64,000 bases of DNA from Ruminococcus sp. GTDB lineage: Bacteria; Bacillota; Clostridia; Oscillospirales; Ruminococcaceae. Location: NCBI GenBank assembly GCA_015066805.1, contig SVNP01000011.1, positions 1-64,000 on the forward strand. The letters run 5' to 3'. The notes under the pieces were generated by a model. The model was not told the origin of the DNA, did no database searches, and saw nothing but the letters and a program-made list of their open reading frames with translations. Below, piece after piece: positions 43,473 through 52,858 of the stretch. Position numbers and translations under genes: made by a program. Positions within the stretch are counted from its first letter, which is position 1. Each line of letters starts with the position of its first letter.

Positions 43473-45167
43473 TCAGGCTTTTTCAGTATCCTTCTCAGTG
43501 CCGTCACAGAGGGCGGCGGCACGGGCAAGGGCAGCATCAATATCCGTACAGATATTATCCGCACCTAGCTTAGCTATCAGCCCGGCTTTTTCCATGGCTT
43601 TGGCAGGCTGCTCGTTGAGGTGAGAGAAGATCACAGAGATCTTGCTCTTTTGGCAGGAATGGATCAGCTCAGACAGCGTTTCGATACCTGTTGCATCCAC
43701 CGCAGGCACATTTCGCATACGAATGATCAGCACCTGCACATCCTTGGCACGGAGCGCATAGCTGTATTTATTGGCAGCGGCAAAAAACATGGGTCCGTTG
43801 ATCTCAAAGACCTTGGTGCCCTTGGGCACATGGCGCAGCCGCAGGCTCTGGGGATCATTGATCTCATCGCCAGCCTGCTTCCATTCACGGGATTCGGTCA
43901 CATCTGCCATGCGCTTCATAAACAGCAGAGCAGCAAGCACCATGCCTACGGCAATGGCTACCACCAGATCAAATACAACAGTCAGCACAAGGGTAGTCAC
44001 CAGAACCAGCACATCGCTTTTGGGTGCTGTTTTAATGGTGTGAACGATGCCTCGCCAGCCACTCATATTATATGCTACTATAAATAGTATAGCAGCAATG
44101 GTGGGCATAGGAATCAAAGCGGCATAGGGCATCAGCAAAACCAGAATCAGAAGTACTACCACTGCGTGCACCATACCGGCCACAGGGGTACGTCCGCCAT
44201 TGTTGACATTGGCTGCGGTACGGGCAATGGCTCCCGTTGCGGGAATACCACCGAACAAAGCAGAACCCACATTGGCAATACCCTGTGCGATCAGCTCCAT
44301 ATTGGAGTTGTGACGGGAACCGATCATGCCATCGGATACCACGCAGGAAAGAAGAGATTCCACGGCGGCGAGAATGGCAATGGTGAAGGCATTGGGCAAC
44401 TGGGCACGAATGGACTCCATATGAATAGCGGGCAGGTGCAGAGAAGGCAGCGCAGAGGAGATCTCATACAGATCGCCAATGGTGTTGACCTGCAAACCGG
44501 TCAGCTTGACCAGTGCGGCAGTGACCAGCACCGCAATCAGGGAAGCGGGAATCATTTTCAGCTTTTTGGGCCAGAAGATCAGAATAGCAAGAGCAATGGC
44601 TCCCACCAGCAATGCCTGCCAATTAACGGTATGCAGATGGGAAACTGCGACTGTCAGCTTTTCCATGGTTTCCACAGGTGCCTCGGTATAGCTTAAGCCA
44701 AGAAAATCCTTGATCTGCCCCACCAGAATGGTAACGGCAATGCCAAAGGTAAAGCCTTCGGTGATGGTTGCGGGAATATAACGAATCAAAGCACCCAGAC
44801 GGAATACACCCATCAGCACCAGCATAATACCTGCCAGCACCGTGGAGATAACCAGTCCCTCCATACCATCGGTGGCGACAATGCCTGCTACAATGGTGGC
44901 AAATGCGGCAGTAGGACCTGCGATCTGTACACGGCTGCCGCCGAAAAAGGAAACCAGAAATCCCGCTACAATAGCGGTGTACAAGCCCTGTTCCGGATTC
45001 ACGCCCGATGCAAGTGCCAGCGCAATGGAAAGCGGCAATGCAATGATGGCCACGATCACGCCTGCTACAAGATCCTTCAAAAGCTGTGCCCTGGTCAGCT
45101 CCTTACGAACGGCAAACAGCTTGGGACAAAGTGCGGGCAGCTTCTTTTTTGCGGTTGTTTGTTCCAT
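43473..45167 (-). CDS. SulP-family anion transporter with STAS domain
   Basis: The protein of 564 residues has about 12-14 membrane segments (LLKDLVAGVIVAIIALPLSI at the start; GGSRVQIAGPTAAFA is the family motif) and a C-terminal STAS domain (about 440-560). Substrates of the family are sulfate, bicarbonate or dicarboxylates; none can be chosen from the sequence. ATG 45167 follows AGGACAGGA; the longer frame upstream has no membrane or family motif. Confidence 0.9.
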   Translation of the reverse strand: MEQTTAKKKLPALCPKLFAVRKELTRAQLLKDLVAGVIVAIIALPLSIALALASGVNPEQGLYTAIVAGFLVSFFGGSRVQIAGPTAAFATIVAGIVATDGMEGLVISTVLAGIMLVLMGVFRLGALIRYIPATITEGFTFGIAVTILVGQIKDFLGLSYTEAPVETMEKLTVAVSHLHTVNWQALLVGAIALAILIFWPKKLKMIPASLIAVLVTAALVKLTGLQVNTIGDLYEISSALPSLHLPAIHMESIRAQLPNAFTIAILAAVESLLSCVVSDGMIGSRHNSNMELIAQGIANVGSALFGGIPATGAIARTAANVNNGGRTPVAGMVHAVVVLLILVLLMPYAALIPMPTIAAILFIVAYNMSGWRGIVHTIKTAPKSDVLVLVTTLVLTVVFDLVVAIAVGMVLAALLFMKRMADVTESREWKQAGDEINDPQSLRLRHVPKGTKVFEINGPMFFAAANKYSYALRAKDVQVLIIRMRNVPAVDATGIETLSELIHSCQKSKISVIFSHLNEQPAKAMEKAGLIAKLGADNICTDIDAALARAAALCDGTEKDTEKA

Positions 45168-45234
45168 AAATCCTGTCCTTTCTGCCGTGCGCCCATGCGT
45201 CACGGTATGTTCTGTGATATCCTTCAACCGTGTT

Positions 45235-45263
45235 ATTGTAGCACGGTTTTTTCTTGATTGCAA
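45235..45263 (-). promoter_or_regulatory. Promoter of the SulP gene
   Basis: Minus strand: -35 TTGCAA (45263-45258), 17-bp spacer, -10 TACAAT (45240-45235). Confidence 0.72.
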
Positions 45264-45346
45264 GCGGTTTTTCACGGTTTTCCAATTTTTGTCGGATTGT
45301 TCTGTTTTTTGTTGTAAGGGGCATAACTTTCGGGCGAGATGCCAAA

Positions 45347-45388
45347 CAAAAAAACACACAATACCCCGAAAAGGATACTGTGTGTTTC
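45347..45388 (-). terminator. Terminator of the CotH-dockerin gene
   Basis: Minus strand: AACACACAGTATCC pairs with GGTATTGTGTGTT, followed by seven T. Confidence 0.85.
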
Positions 45389-45405
45389 GTATTACTGTAT
45401 CGTAG

Positions 45406-47739
45406 TCATGTCTGTTCGGATTGCATGAGCTGCTCCACAATATATTGCAGAACGACCACAGCATCCACGGTATCAATTTTGCCATCGGCATTGGTATCGC
45501 AGTTCTGAAGCTGTACAGCGGTCAGTTCAGGTGCATTCTGATTCAGCACCGCAGTATAGTGCTGCAGCATACTGATGACATCAATGGTATCCACCACACC
45601 ATTATCCGTAAAATCACCAAAGCAATATCTTGTGCAGACTGCCTGCAAAGCATCTGCAGCCGCCGCACCTGCTGATGTTACCTCGGAATAGCTTTCTGCT
45701 GCTTCAATGGCAGCGAAACCATCTGCAAGAATGACGGAAAGGGTATCCAGAGCATCTGCATCGTAACGTTCAAAGGGAAGGGCATCATACACAGCTTGCA
45801 GCGATTGCACCGCCTGATTCTTTGCTTCCGGCAGCCAAAGCCCCGAAAGGAAGCCCTGCCGCTTGGTGAGGAACGTATCCAGATACCCGATGCATTCCTC
45901 ATAGGTATAGCCGTTTACAGGACCCAGGGGTTTGTTTTTGCCCAGCATATTCCACAGTGCATTGTTCATGGCAACGGAAGCCGACAAGTTCTGCCCCATG
46001 GCTGCCATGCCTGTGGCAGAGGTTTCATCGCAAAGCTCCAGAAGCATGGGCTCAAACACTTCAAAATAGCACTTGACCATATCGGCGTAGTATTCTTCCT
46101 TCTGATACATGGTACCCAGCCAGCCCAGCGGGACCTCCAGACCGTCATCTGCCACAAACTGCCGATGCACCGGCAAATGGGCAGCATACAGCGTCAGAGG
46201 ATTGCAGCAGCCGTGACCGTCTACCGCACGGGAAAAGTTTGCATAGGCAAGGTCAAAATCCCATACAGGTCCACAATGGAATTTGCCGTCACCGTACAGA
46301 TCGGATTCCTTCCAGAAGAAAAAGCTGGTATAGGAGCCGTCGGCATTGGCAGTGATCTCCTGGATCAGATAGGCTCTCATGAAATCATCCACATCTATGT
46401 ATTGAGAATAATGCTTGCCTGCTGCGTTGTAGCCATCTTCGGCGTAGATAGCATCCTCCATCTCCTGCACGAACTGCCGCACATATAAAACCTGCGCTTT
46501 GGAGGGATTTTCGGGATCCTTGAACTGTACACACTGCCCTCTTGTGGTGACAAAGCCGCAGACATCGGTTTGTGCTTCGTAACGGTTGCTGGTCTGGAAC
46601 TCAATGAGATAACCGCCTGTAATATCCGCAGGATCTGTTGCCACATCACGGTAGCGATAGCTTCCGCGTTCACAGGTTTTCAGCACACCGTTGGAGGAAA
46701 TGATCTTGCAGTCTTCCGGCTTTACGGTGTTAACAGCCTCGGTTTCTTCTTCCAGATCCACAATATCCACACGCTGGCTCTGGATCTGCACACGCTCGAA
46801 CAACTGATAGGTGCCGCGGTATTCGCCATCGGCATACAGATCCACATAAATGGAATCCATGGTGTATTCCAGACCGCTGCCTTGGCTCAACGCCATGGCC
46901 ACACTGTTGCGGATGTGGGTATGATCCAGATAATTGGAAAGCAATGCCCATTTTTTGGCCTTACCCAGCCCAAAAAGATCTATTTTCTTGGGCATTTTCA
47001 GGTTGTAGGATTTCTTTTTGCTGTAATCCCACGAGCTGTTGCCTCTGCCGTCGATCTTATCATAAGAGCCCAGATATTCCACCGTACCGTCTGCGTTGAA
47101 CATCAACGTATCGCCGCTGTCGGAATTGGCTTTACTGGTATCCACAAAATCCAGACCGCCGGTCTGTGTGGAAAGAAAGATACTGCCAAGATCCGATTGC
47201 AGCACCTTCAGCGTACCGCAGTCCGTATCTCCCACACGCACGGAAAACACATCGGCAGTGCTTAACAGGTCGGTGGTTTTTCCCGATTCCACAGCCACAT
47301 CATTCAGATACAGTGTACCTGCGGCAGTATAAGAAATAGTCAGCGCAGCACGGTCTGCCACTGCCGGCAGACACAGATATCGGCATTCTTCATACTCACT
47401 GTAAAACCACCGGGTATAATCCAGAGCAGACACCACATTCTTTGCCAGATCGGAAACCGTAAAATCCGTCACCGGAATGGATTCATACAAATAGCTTGTG
47501 GCTGTAGTGGTAGTCTCGGCAGCGATATACACAGGAGCGGTGGTCACCGAAGGATCCGCAGGGGTATTCATTTCCTCTGCGGAAACGGGCATCATAGGTA
47601 CGGTAAAGGATTCCTTTGCGGCCGAAACCATAAGAAAACCGCCCACCAGCACCAAAGCACCCAGCACACAAAAGCCCACGCTTTCCCGATCTGCCTTGCG
47701 TTTACAGCCTTGCAGCCATTCTTTGATTTGTTTTTTCAT
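45406..47739 (-). CDS. CotH-type kinase protein with dockerin
   Basis: The protein of 777 residues has an N-terminal membrane anchor or uncleaved signal (about 22-41), a Thr-rich stretch, a beta domain (about 105-190) and a CotH domain (about 200-560; DGRGNSSWDYSKKKSYNLKM, LLSNYLDHTHIRNSVA, PVWDFDLAY with the metal-binding Asp). A C-terminal dockerin follows (about 712-772; GDFTDNGVVDTIDVISMLQH and CDTNADGKIDTVDAVVVLQY). CotH proteins of spores are protein kinases; dockerin-bearing versions are known in cellulosomes but their role is unclear. Confidence 0.87.
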   Translation of the reverse strand: MKKQIKEWLQGCKRKADRESVGFCVLGALVLVGGFLMVSAAKESFTVPMMPVSAEEMNTPADPSVTTAPVYIAAETTTTATSYLYESIPVTDFTVSDLAKNVVSALDYTRWFYSEYEECRYLCLPAVADRAALTISYTAAGTLYLNDVAVESGKTTDLLSTADVFSVRVGDTDCGTLKVLQSDLGSIFLSTQTGGLDFVDTSKANSDSGDTLMFNADGTVEYLGSYDKIDGRGNSSWDYSKKKSYNLKMPKKIDLFGLGKAKKWALLSNYLDHTHIRNSVAMALSQGSGLEYTMDSIYVDLYADGEYRGTYQLFERVQIQSQRVDIVDLEEETEAVNTVKPEDCKIISSNGVLKTCERGSYRYRDVATDPADITGGYLIEFQTSNRYEAQTDVCGFVTTRGQCVQFKDPENPSKAQVLYVRQFVQEMEDAIYAEDGYNAAGKHYSQYIDVDDFMRAYLIQEITANADGSYTSFFFWKESDLYGDGKFHCGPVWDFDLAYANFSRAVDGHGCCNPLTLYAAHLPVHRQFVADDGLEVPLGWLGTMYQKEEYYADMVKCYFEVFEPMLLELCDETSATGMAAMGQNLSASVAMNNALWNMLGKNKPLGPVNGYTYEECIGYLDTFLTKRQGFLSGLWLPEAKNQAVQSLQAVYDALPFERYDADALDTLSVILADGFAAIEAAESYSEVTSAGAAAADALQAVCTRYCFGDFTDNGVVDTIDVISMLQHYTAVLNQNAPELTAVQLQNCDTNADGKIDTVDAVVVLQYIVEQLMQSEQT

Positions 47740-47775
47740 GTGCGATACAACACCTCTTTTTTCCTTTTCACTGAT

Positions 47776-49191
47776 TTACATTGCTTCATCCAATGCCCGC
47801 AGCAGTGTACCTGCCAATGCAGCAGGTGTCAGCTCCCCTGCCTTACGCTGCTCAATGACAACGCAAAAGGCAATGGGCAGATCATCATCGGTACAAAATC
47901 CTGCCAGCAGAGCATTTTCGTATTCCTCTCCGTGATCATTGACCTGTGCGGTACCGCTTTTGGCACCGCAGGTGTATGATCCGAAATGGGTACTGTATTG
48001 TGCAGCGGCGTTTTCTATCATAACGGCACGCACTGCCGCAGCGGTTTCCGCCGAGAACATTTCCTTGGTTTTGCCCGGAGTACCGCATACCACCGAGTTT
48101 CCGTTGACATCGGTTTTGGCGGAGATCAGATAGGGCTGCCATGCACTGCCGCTGCCATTGGCAATGGCGGCCTGCCACAGCATAAGCTGCAAGGGACTAA
48201 TGAGCGTATCACCCTGTCCCAGACAAGCCCACTGGGTATCAAAATCGCCGTCATCCTTCAAAGTCAGGGTGGCTGCCGAGGCTTTGATGCCGTTTACGGC
48301 CAGCGGTTGTGCGGATTCTCCGTTGACACCGTAACCCATGCGGGAAAAAACCTCCAGCACACGGGAAAGCGGCAGCTTTTCCCACTGTACCAACTGTGCA
48401 AAATAAGGATTGCAGCTATTGCGGAAGGCCTGTGCCGCAGTCTGGATCCCATGGCCTTCCTCCTTGTGGCAGTTAATGCGCTGTCCGTTTTCATTGAGCC
48501 ATGAACCACTGCATCCGAACTGCAAGCTGTTGACGCTTTCCGCACCGCAGGTTTCATAAGCGGCAATGAGGGTGGAAACCTTCTGGGTAGAGCCGGGTAC
48601 CGTAGGGTAAAATGCCTTGCACAGCAGGCTGCCCTCCGGCATGGATGCAATATTGCCGTAGCCCTCTGCAATATCCACGCAAGGCTTACTGAAGCATACC
48701 AGAATTTCACCTGTCTTCCAGTTGCAGGCGATCACAGTACCCTCCTTGCTGCCCATGGCATCAAACACCTTACGATTTACGGAATGCAGCAAGGTCGTGC
48801 GGATATTGGCGGTGGTCTGTGCATTGCCCTTCATAAAGCTGTAATTGGCAAGGTCTGCACGGTTGCGTGCCACCAATGTGTTGGACATCTGACCGCCGGC
48901 ATCGCCAATGAGGTTGCCCACATCCGCAAAATGCCCTGCGGGATAATCGGACAAAGGATGAGTGCCGTCAAACAGCACATCGCCCTTGCGGTCATATACA
49001 ATGCCGTAGCCCGCCTTGCCGGACATGGCCATGTAATAGGGAGATTCCGTTACAAGCGTGTAAGTCAGATAGCACAACGCCCCCAGAAACAGCAGCAGCA
49101 AAAGCCATGTCATACGTCCGGCACGCAGTACGCTGGCAGGTGCCGCCACGGACAGAGGTGTGCTTTTTTCAGATTTTACCGTTCGTTTCAC
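47776..49191 (-). CDS. Penicillin-binding protein (transpeptidase, PbpA-like)
   Basis: The protein of 471 residues has one N-terminal membrane segment (about 28-48), a short dimer region, and a transpeptidase domain: SxxK as STQK (in PGSTQKVS), SxN as SCN, and KTG as KSG (AKSGTAQ). It crosslinks peptidoglycan outside the membrane, fed by the SEDS glycosyltransferase encoded just before it (4-bp overlap). Its size and partner match class B PbpA-type proteins. Confidence 0.92.
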   Translation of the reverse strand: MKRTVKSEKSTPLSVAAPASVLRAGRMTWLLLLLFLGALCYLTYTLVTESPYYMAMSGKAGYGIVYDRKGDVLFDGTHPLSDYPAGHFADVGNLIGDAGGQMSNTLVARNRADLANYSFMKGNAQTTANIRTTLLHSVNRKVFDAMGSKEGTVIACNWKTGEILVCFSKPCVDIAEGYGNIASMPEGSLLCKAFYPTVPGSTQKVSTLIAAYETCGAESVNSLQFGCSGSWLNENGQRINCHKEEGHGIQTAAQAFRNSCNPYFAQLVQWEKLPLSRVLEVFSRMGYGVNGESAQPLAVNGIKASAATLTLKDDGDFDTQWACLGQGDTLISPLQLMLWQAAIANGSGSAWQPYLISAKTDVNGNSVVCGTPGKTKEMFSAETAAAVRAVMIENAAAQYSTHFGSYTCGAKSGTAQVNDHGEEYENALLAGFCTDDDLPIAFCVVIEQRKAGELTPAALAGTLLRALDEAM

Positions 49192-50471
49192 GCATCTGCC
49201 CTCCTTTGCTTACTCTCGGGCGCACGCAGCACGGGAGCCTGTGCCGCCTTCAGGAATCCCGCAAGAATACCCGAAGAAAGCATGGAGCTGCCGCCCTGCG
49301 AAATCAGCGGAATGGTCACACCCGTAAAGGGGATCAGGTTGCAGGAGCCGAAGATATTCAGGGTCATCTGCACCATAAATACGGCTGCCACCCCTACTGC
49401 CAGTCCTGCATGATAATAGCTGCGCGGCGGTACGGTCAGAACGGCCGCAGGCAAAAACAACACCAGAACAGATGTCATCAGGGCAGAAAACAAACCCCAT
49501 TCCTCGCTGATGGTGGCAAATACGATATCGGTATTGGCTGCCGCCACCGTATGCAGACTGCCGTTGCCTGCACCCTTGCCAAACCAGCCGCCTTCGGCAA
49601 TGGCGGTAAGGGCACGCACCTGCTGATATCCGTTGCCCGACATATCCGACCAGATATCCACATTCAGACGATCCTGCACATAGGCAGGTGCAAAATGCAA
49701 AGCGCCTACCGCCAGCACACAGCAGCAGACCCCCACAAAAACGATCAGCCGCATGGACCATTTTTCACGCAGATAATACATCCGCAGCAGAATACCAAAG
49801 CCTGCAATGGCAAGAAAGGTAGGCAGCGAGCCAAGATCTCTGCACCACCACTGCAAGCCTGCGATCACGGCGGTACAAAACAGCATCCCCAGATTATCGG
49901 GAACAAAATGAATGCCGTGCCACTCTTTTTTCTTCAGCAAGGTCTGCATGGATGTGGCACAGATCAGAACAAACACGGGCTTTACAAACTCCGAAGGCTG
50001 TAAGGTAATAAAGCCCAGATCGATCCAGATGCCGCGGCTGCCCGTAAACAGCAGTATGGAAAGCACCAATCCGCCGAACAATACATACCACAAGGGCTTC
50101 AGCCGTTCGGCACGATATGGGTTACGGGTCAGCAGATAGGAAAGTTGACAGCATACAAAGGCGATCAGACCAAACAGATAATGCTTTGCGGCAAAGGTTA
50201 CGCCGCCAAAACAGGATTGATAAATCGTACTGATGCCGATGGTCAGCAGAAAAACAAAATCCACGGTACAAGCCTGCCGCTGCACCATAGAAAGCACGAC
50301 ACTGCCTACGAAATCCGCAGCCAACACCGCACAGGCAAGCTTGGTAAACTCTGCACTGAGACCCGTTGTCATCAGCACAGCCAGCAGCATGGCGGTATGT
50401 GCCGCCAAGGTCAGCAGCATTAAAAAGGGGTGGGAACGTGACGTTCTGGGATTCAGCACAGCTTTCATCAC
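49188..50471 (-). CDS. SEDS-family peptidoglycan glycosyltransferase (RodA/FtsW-like)
   Basis: The protein of 427 residues has about ten membrane segments. Conserved SEDS motifs are QPSEFVKP, the catalytic-type Asp in WCRDLGS, and SQGGSSML near the C terminus. It polymerises lipid II with the class B PBP downstream. It overlaps both neighbours by 4 bp, so FHA, SEDS and PBP form one translational unit. Confidence 0.92.
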   Translation of the reverse strand: MMKAVLNPRTSRSHPFLMLLTLAAHTAMLLAVLMTTGLSAEFTKLACAVLAADFVGSVVLSMVQRQACTVDFVFLLTIGISTIYQSCFGGVTFAAKHYLFGLIAFVCCQLSYLLTRNPYRAERLKPLWYVLFGGLVLSILLFTGSRGIWIDLGFITLQPSEFVKPVFVLICATSMQTLLKKKEWHGIHFVPDNLGMLFCTAVIAGLQWWCRDLGSLPTFLAIAGFGILLRMYYLREKWSMRLIVFVGVCCCVLAVGALHFAPAYVQDRLNVDIWSDMSGNGYQQVRALTAIAEGGWFGKGAGNGSLHTVAAANTDIVFATISEEWGLFSALMTSVLVLFLPAAVLTVPPRSYYHAGLAVGVAAVFMVQMTLNIFGSCNLIPFTGVTIPLISQGGSSMLSSGILAGFLKAAQAPVLRAPESKQRRADA

Positions 50472-50917
50472 CGCAGCCCCCTTTCGCTGCCTCGTACCAC
50501 AGTAAAGCTGCTTTCGCCAATACGGATCACATCATTGGGATGCAGCACACGGGGCGAACGGATCCTTCTGCCATTGACAAAGGTTCCGTCTGCCGATTGG
50601 AGATCCTCAATGCGCCAGTTGCCATCCTGCAGCACCAGCAGCGCATGGAACCGTGATACACGCCGATCCCACAGGCGGATATCCGCACTCATATGTCTGC
50701 CGATGAGAATTTCCGCAGCCCCCAGAGAAAAAACCTGTTCTCCGTCTGTCAGCATCAGGCAGCGGCTTTCGTTTGCCCATACACGATCTCCGTATTTTCG
50801 CTCTCGCAGAGCAGCCAGCAGGATCATCAGGGCGCAAAAATCCGTAAATATGACCACAAAGGCAGTTACGGCATCCCGCATGACAGATACCTGTGCAAAC
50901 ATAAGCAGAGCATTCAC
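50468..50917 (-). CDS. Membrane-anchored FHA-domain protein
   Basis: The protein of 149 residues has an N-terminal membrane segment (about 16-38) and a C-terminal FHA domain (about 60-145; ILIGRHMSADIRL, VSRFHALLVLQDG, GTFVNGRRI). FHA domains bind phosphothreonine, so a Ser/Thr kinase probably controls the cell-wall pair encoded after it. The kinase is not in this window. The set resembles fha-rodA-pbpA of Actinobacteria. Confidence 0.88.
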   Translation of the reverse strand: MNALLMFAQVSVMRDAVTAFVVIFTDFCALMILLAALRERKYGDRVWANESRCLMLTDGEQVFSLGAAEILIGRHMSADIRLWDRRVSRFHALLVLQDGNWRIEDLQSADGTFVNGRRIRSPRVLHPNDVIRIGESSFTVVRGSERGLR

Positions 50918-50994
50918 GGCATAGTTCTCCTTTCTCTTATGGATACGTTAACGGCAGCGGATTCCTCACATCATTGTTTGCTTTTTTTCGGGAA

Positions 50995-51987
50995 TCATGC
51001 TTCGGCAGGCGGCAAACCCTCCAGATATCGGGCTGCCAGTGCTTCGGCATCGGCATAGCTTTGCAGATTGCAGCAAGCCGCACGAAACGCCGCTGCACCG
51101 GGTCTGCCCCGCAGATACCAGAGTGCGTGCTTACGCACCTCCCGCATAGCAAGAGCCTCGGATTTATCGCTTTCCTCCAGCATCATGCGGATATGCCGCA
51201 GCATCTCCTGCAATTGTTGTTCTATGGTGGGCTTAATAAAGGCTTTTCCCTCTACCGCAGCCGTAATTTCATCAAAGATCCACGGATTGCCGTAGGTTGC
51301 CCTGCCTACCATCACCAGATCGCAGCCGGTCTCCTCATACATCCGCAGACAATCGGCACCGCTTTTCACATCGCCGTTGCCAATCACGGGCACAGACACG
51401 GCACGTTTCACAGCGGTGATCTGTGACCAATCCGCAGTACCGTTATAAAACTGGGAACGGGTTCTGCCATGCACACAAATGGCTGCCGCACCTGCGGCTT
51501 CCACCGTTTTGGCAAACTCCACGGCGTTAATGCTGTTTTCATCCCACCCGACCCGCATTTTTACGGTAACGGGTGTACCCTTGGCATGGGCTACTGCCGC
51601 CCTGACCAGTTCTGCTGCCAGCTTGGGGGTACGCATCAGTGCAGAGCCTGCACCGCCCCCCACGACCTTCGGCACCGGGCAGCCCATATTCAGATCGATC
51701 CACTGCGGGGCATAGGCAAGAAGCATTTCCACCGCCTGCCCTATAAATTCCGGCTCACTGCCGAACAATTGCAAACCCATGGGGTGTTCCCTTTGGGAAA
51801 TGCGGCATAGCTCTGCACTGCCCTTGCTGCCGTAGCATAAGCCCTTTGCGGAAACCAGCTCGCCGGTACACATACAGGCACCATGCTCCATATGCAGGCG
51901 GCGGTAGGCGGTATCTGCCACCGATGCCATAGGTGCCAGTGCAGCGGTTTGAGGAACCGTCACACCTGCAATGGTCACATACTTCAT
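50995..51987 (-). CDS. dusB: tRNA-dihydrouridine synthase (DusB-like)
   Basis: The protein of 330 residues reduces uridines of the tRNA D-loop with FMN and NADPH. Motifs: APMASVADTAYR, the active-site Cys in NMGCPVPKVV, VKMRVGWD, CVHGRTRSQFY, PVIGNGDVKS and VMVGRATYGNPW. The stop of the amidohydrolase gene overlaps its start by 4 bp. Confidence 0.92.
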   Translation of the reverse strand: MKYVTIAGVTVPQTAALAPMASVADTAYRRLHMEHGACMCTGELVSAKGLCYGSKGSAELCRISQREHPMGLQLFGSEPEFIGQAVEMLLAYAPQWIDLNMGCPVPKVVGGGAGSALMRTPKLAAELVRAAVAHAKGTPVTVKMRVGWDENSINAVEFAKTVEAAGAAAICVHGRTRSQFYNGTADWSQITAVKRAVSVPVIGNGDVKSGADCLRMYEETGCDLVMVGRATYGNPWIFDEITAAVEGKAFIKPTIEQQLQEMLRHIRMMLEESDKSEALAMREVRKHALWYLRGRPGAAAFRAACCNLQSYADAEALAARYLEGLPPAEA

Positions 51988-52814
51988 GAATCGGCTCCTT
52001 CCAGAAGCTGCAGCGCATTTTTATGGGTGATCCGATCCATCTGCTCCGCTGTCAGTCCAAGGGACTGCAGAAAAGTCAGCGTGTCCGCAGGTCGCTCCCA
52101 AGGGGAATCGGAACCGAACAGGATCTTTTCCGCACCATGATTTTCAATGATACGCTTTGCCTGTTCGGGTGCCATATGATCCTTGATAAACGCCGTATCC
52201 AGATACACGGGAGTCCCCACCAGAAAGCGTTCCACATCATCCCACATCTGCCAGCCACCCAGATGCGCTGCAATGAGATGGCTGCCTTCAGTATATTCCA
52301 GCACATGGCGGATCTTTTCGGGCGTGGCATACACAGGGGGCGGCAACCCGATATCCACACCTGCATGGAACATCACCAGAAGCCCAAGCTGCTCCGCTTT
52401 ACGGATGATCCGCAGGGATTCCGGCGCATCAATATCACAGAACTGGAACTGAGGGTGCAGCTTGATGCCCCGAAAGCCACGCTCCGCCAAAGATTCCAGC
52501 ACCTGCTCCCAATCCTCCTGCATAGGGTGCAGGCTGCCAAAGGAAAGGGTCTTTTCATTGCGGATGCCCCGGGCAAAGCGGTTGATGCTCTCGGTCTGCG
52601 AGGGCTTTGTGACAATGGGCAGACAAACGCTGCGGTTTACCCCCTGTTCCTCCATGGATGTCAGCAGACCTTGCAGGGTCGCATCGGTAAAATGCAGGGT
52701 TTTCCCCTCCAGATAGGCTTCGCCCTGTTCCTTGACAATGCCGCCTACCAATGCCTGAATGGTACGGGGGGCAATGGCATCGGGAAAAATGTGAGTATGA
52801 AAGTCGATGAGCAC
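51984..52814 (-). CDS. Amidohydrolase-2 family metal hydrolase
   Basis: The protein of 276 residues starts with LIDFHTHIFPD (metal-binding HxH) and has KLHPQFQF, VMFHAGVD, AAHLGGWQMW and LFGSDSPW, the metal and base motifs of the amidohydrolase-2 (ACMSD-like) family. The reaction may be a decarboxylation or hydrolysis; the substrate is unknown. It is in the dnaX-to-dusB run. Confidence 0.85.
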   Translation of the reverse strand: MLIDFHTHIFPDAIAPRTIQALVGGIVKEQGEAYLEGKTLHFTDATLQGLLTSMEEQGVNRSVCLPIVTKPSQTESINRFARGIRNEKTLSFGSLHPMQEDWEQVLESLAERGFRGIKLHPQFQFCDIDAPESLRIIRKAEQLGLLVMFHAGVDIGLPPPVYATPEKIRHVLEYTEGSHLIAAHLGGWQMWDDVERFLVGTPVYLDTAFIKDHMAPEQAKRIIENHGAEKILFGSDSPWERPADTLTFLQSLGLTAEQMDRITHKNALQLLEGADS

Positions 52815-52858
52815 AAAAATGCCTCCTCACAAGAAAACGCCGCTACAATGGGCGGCGT

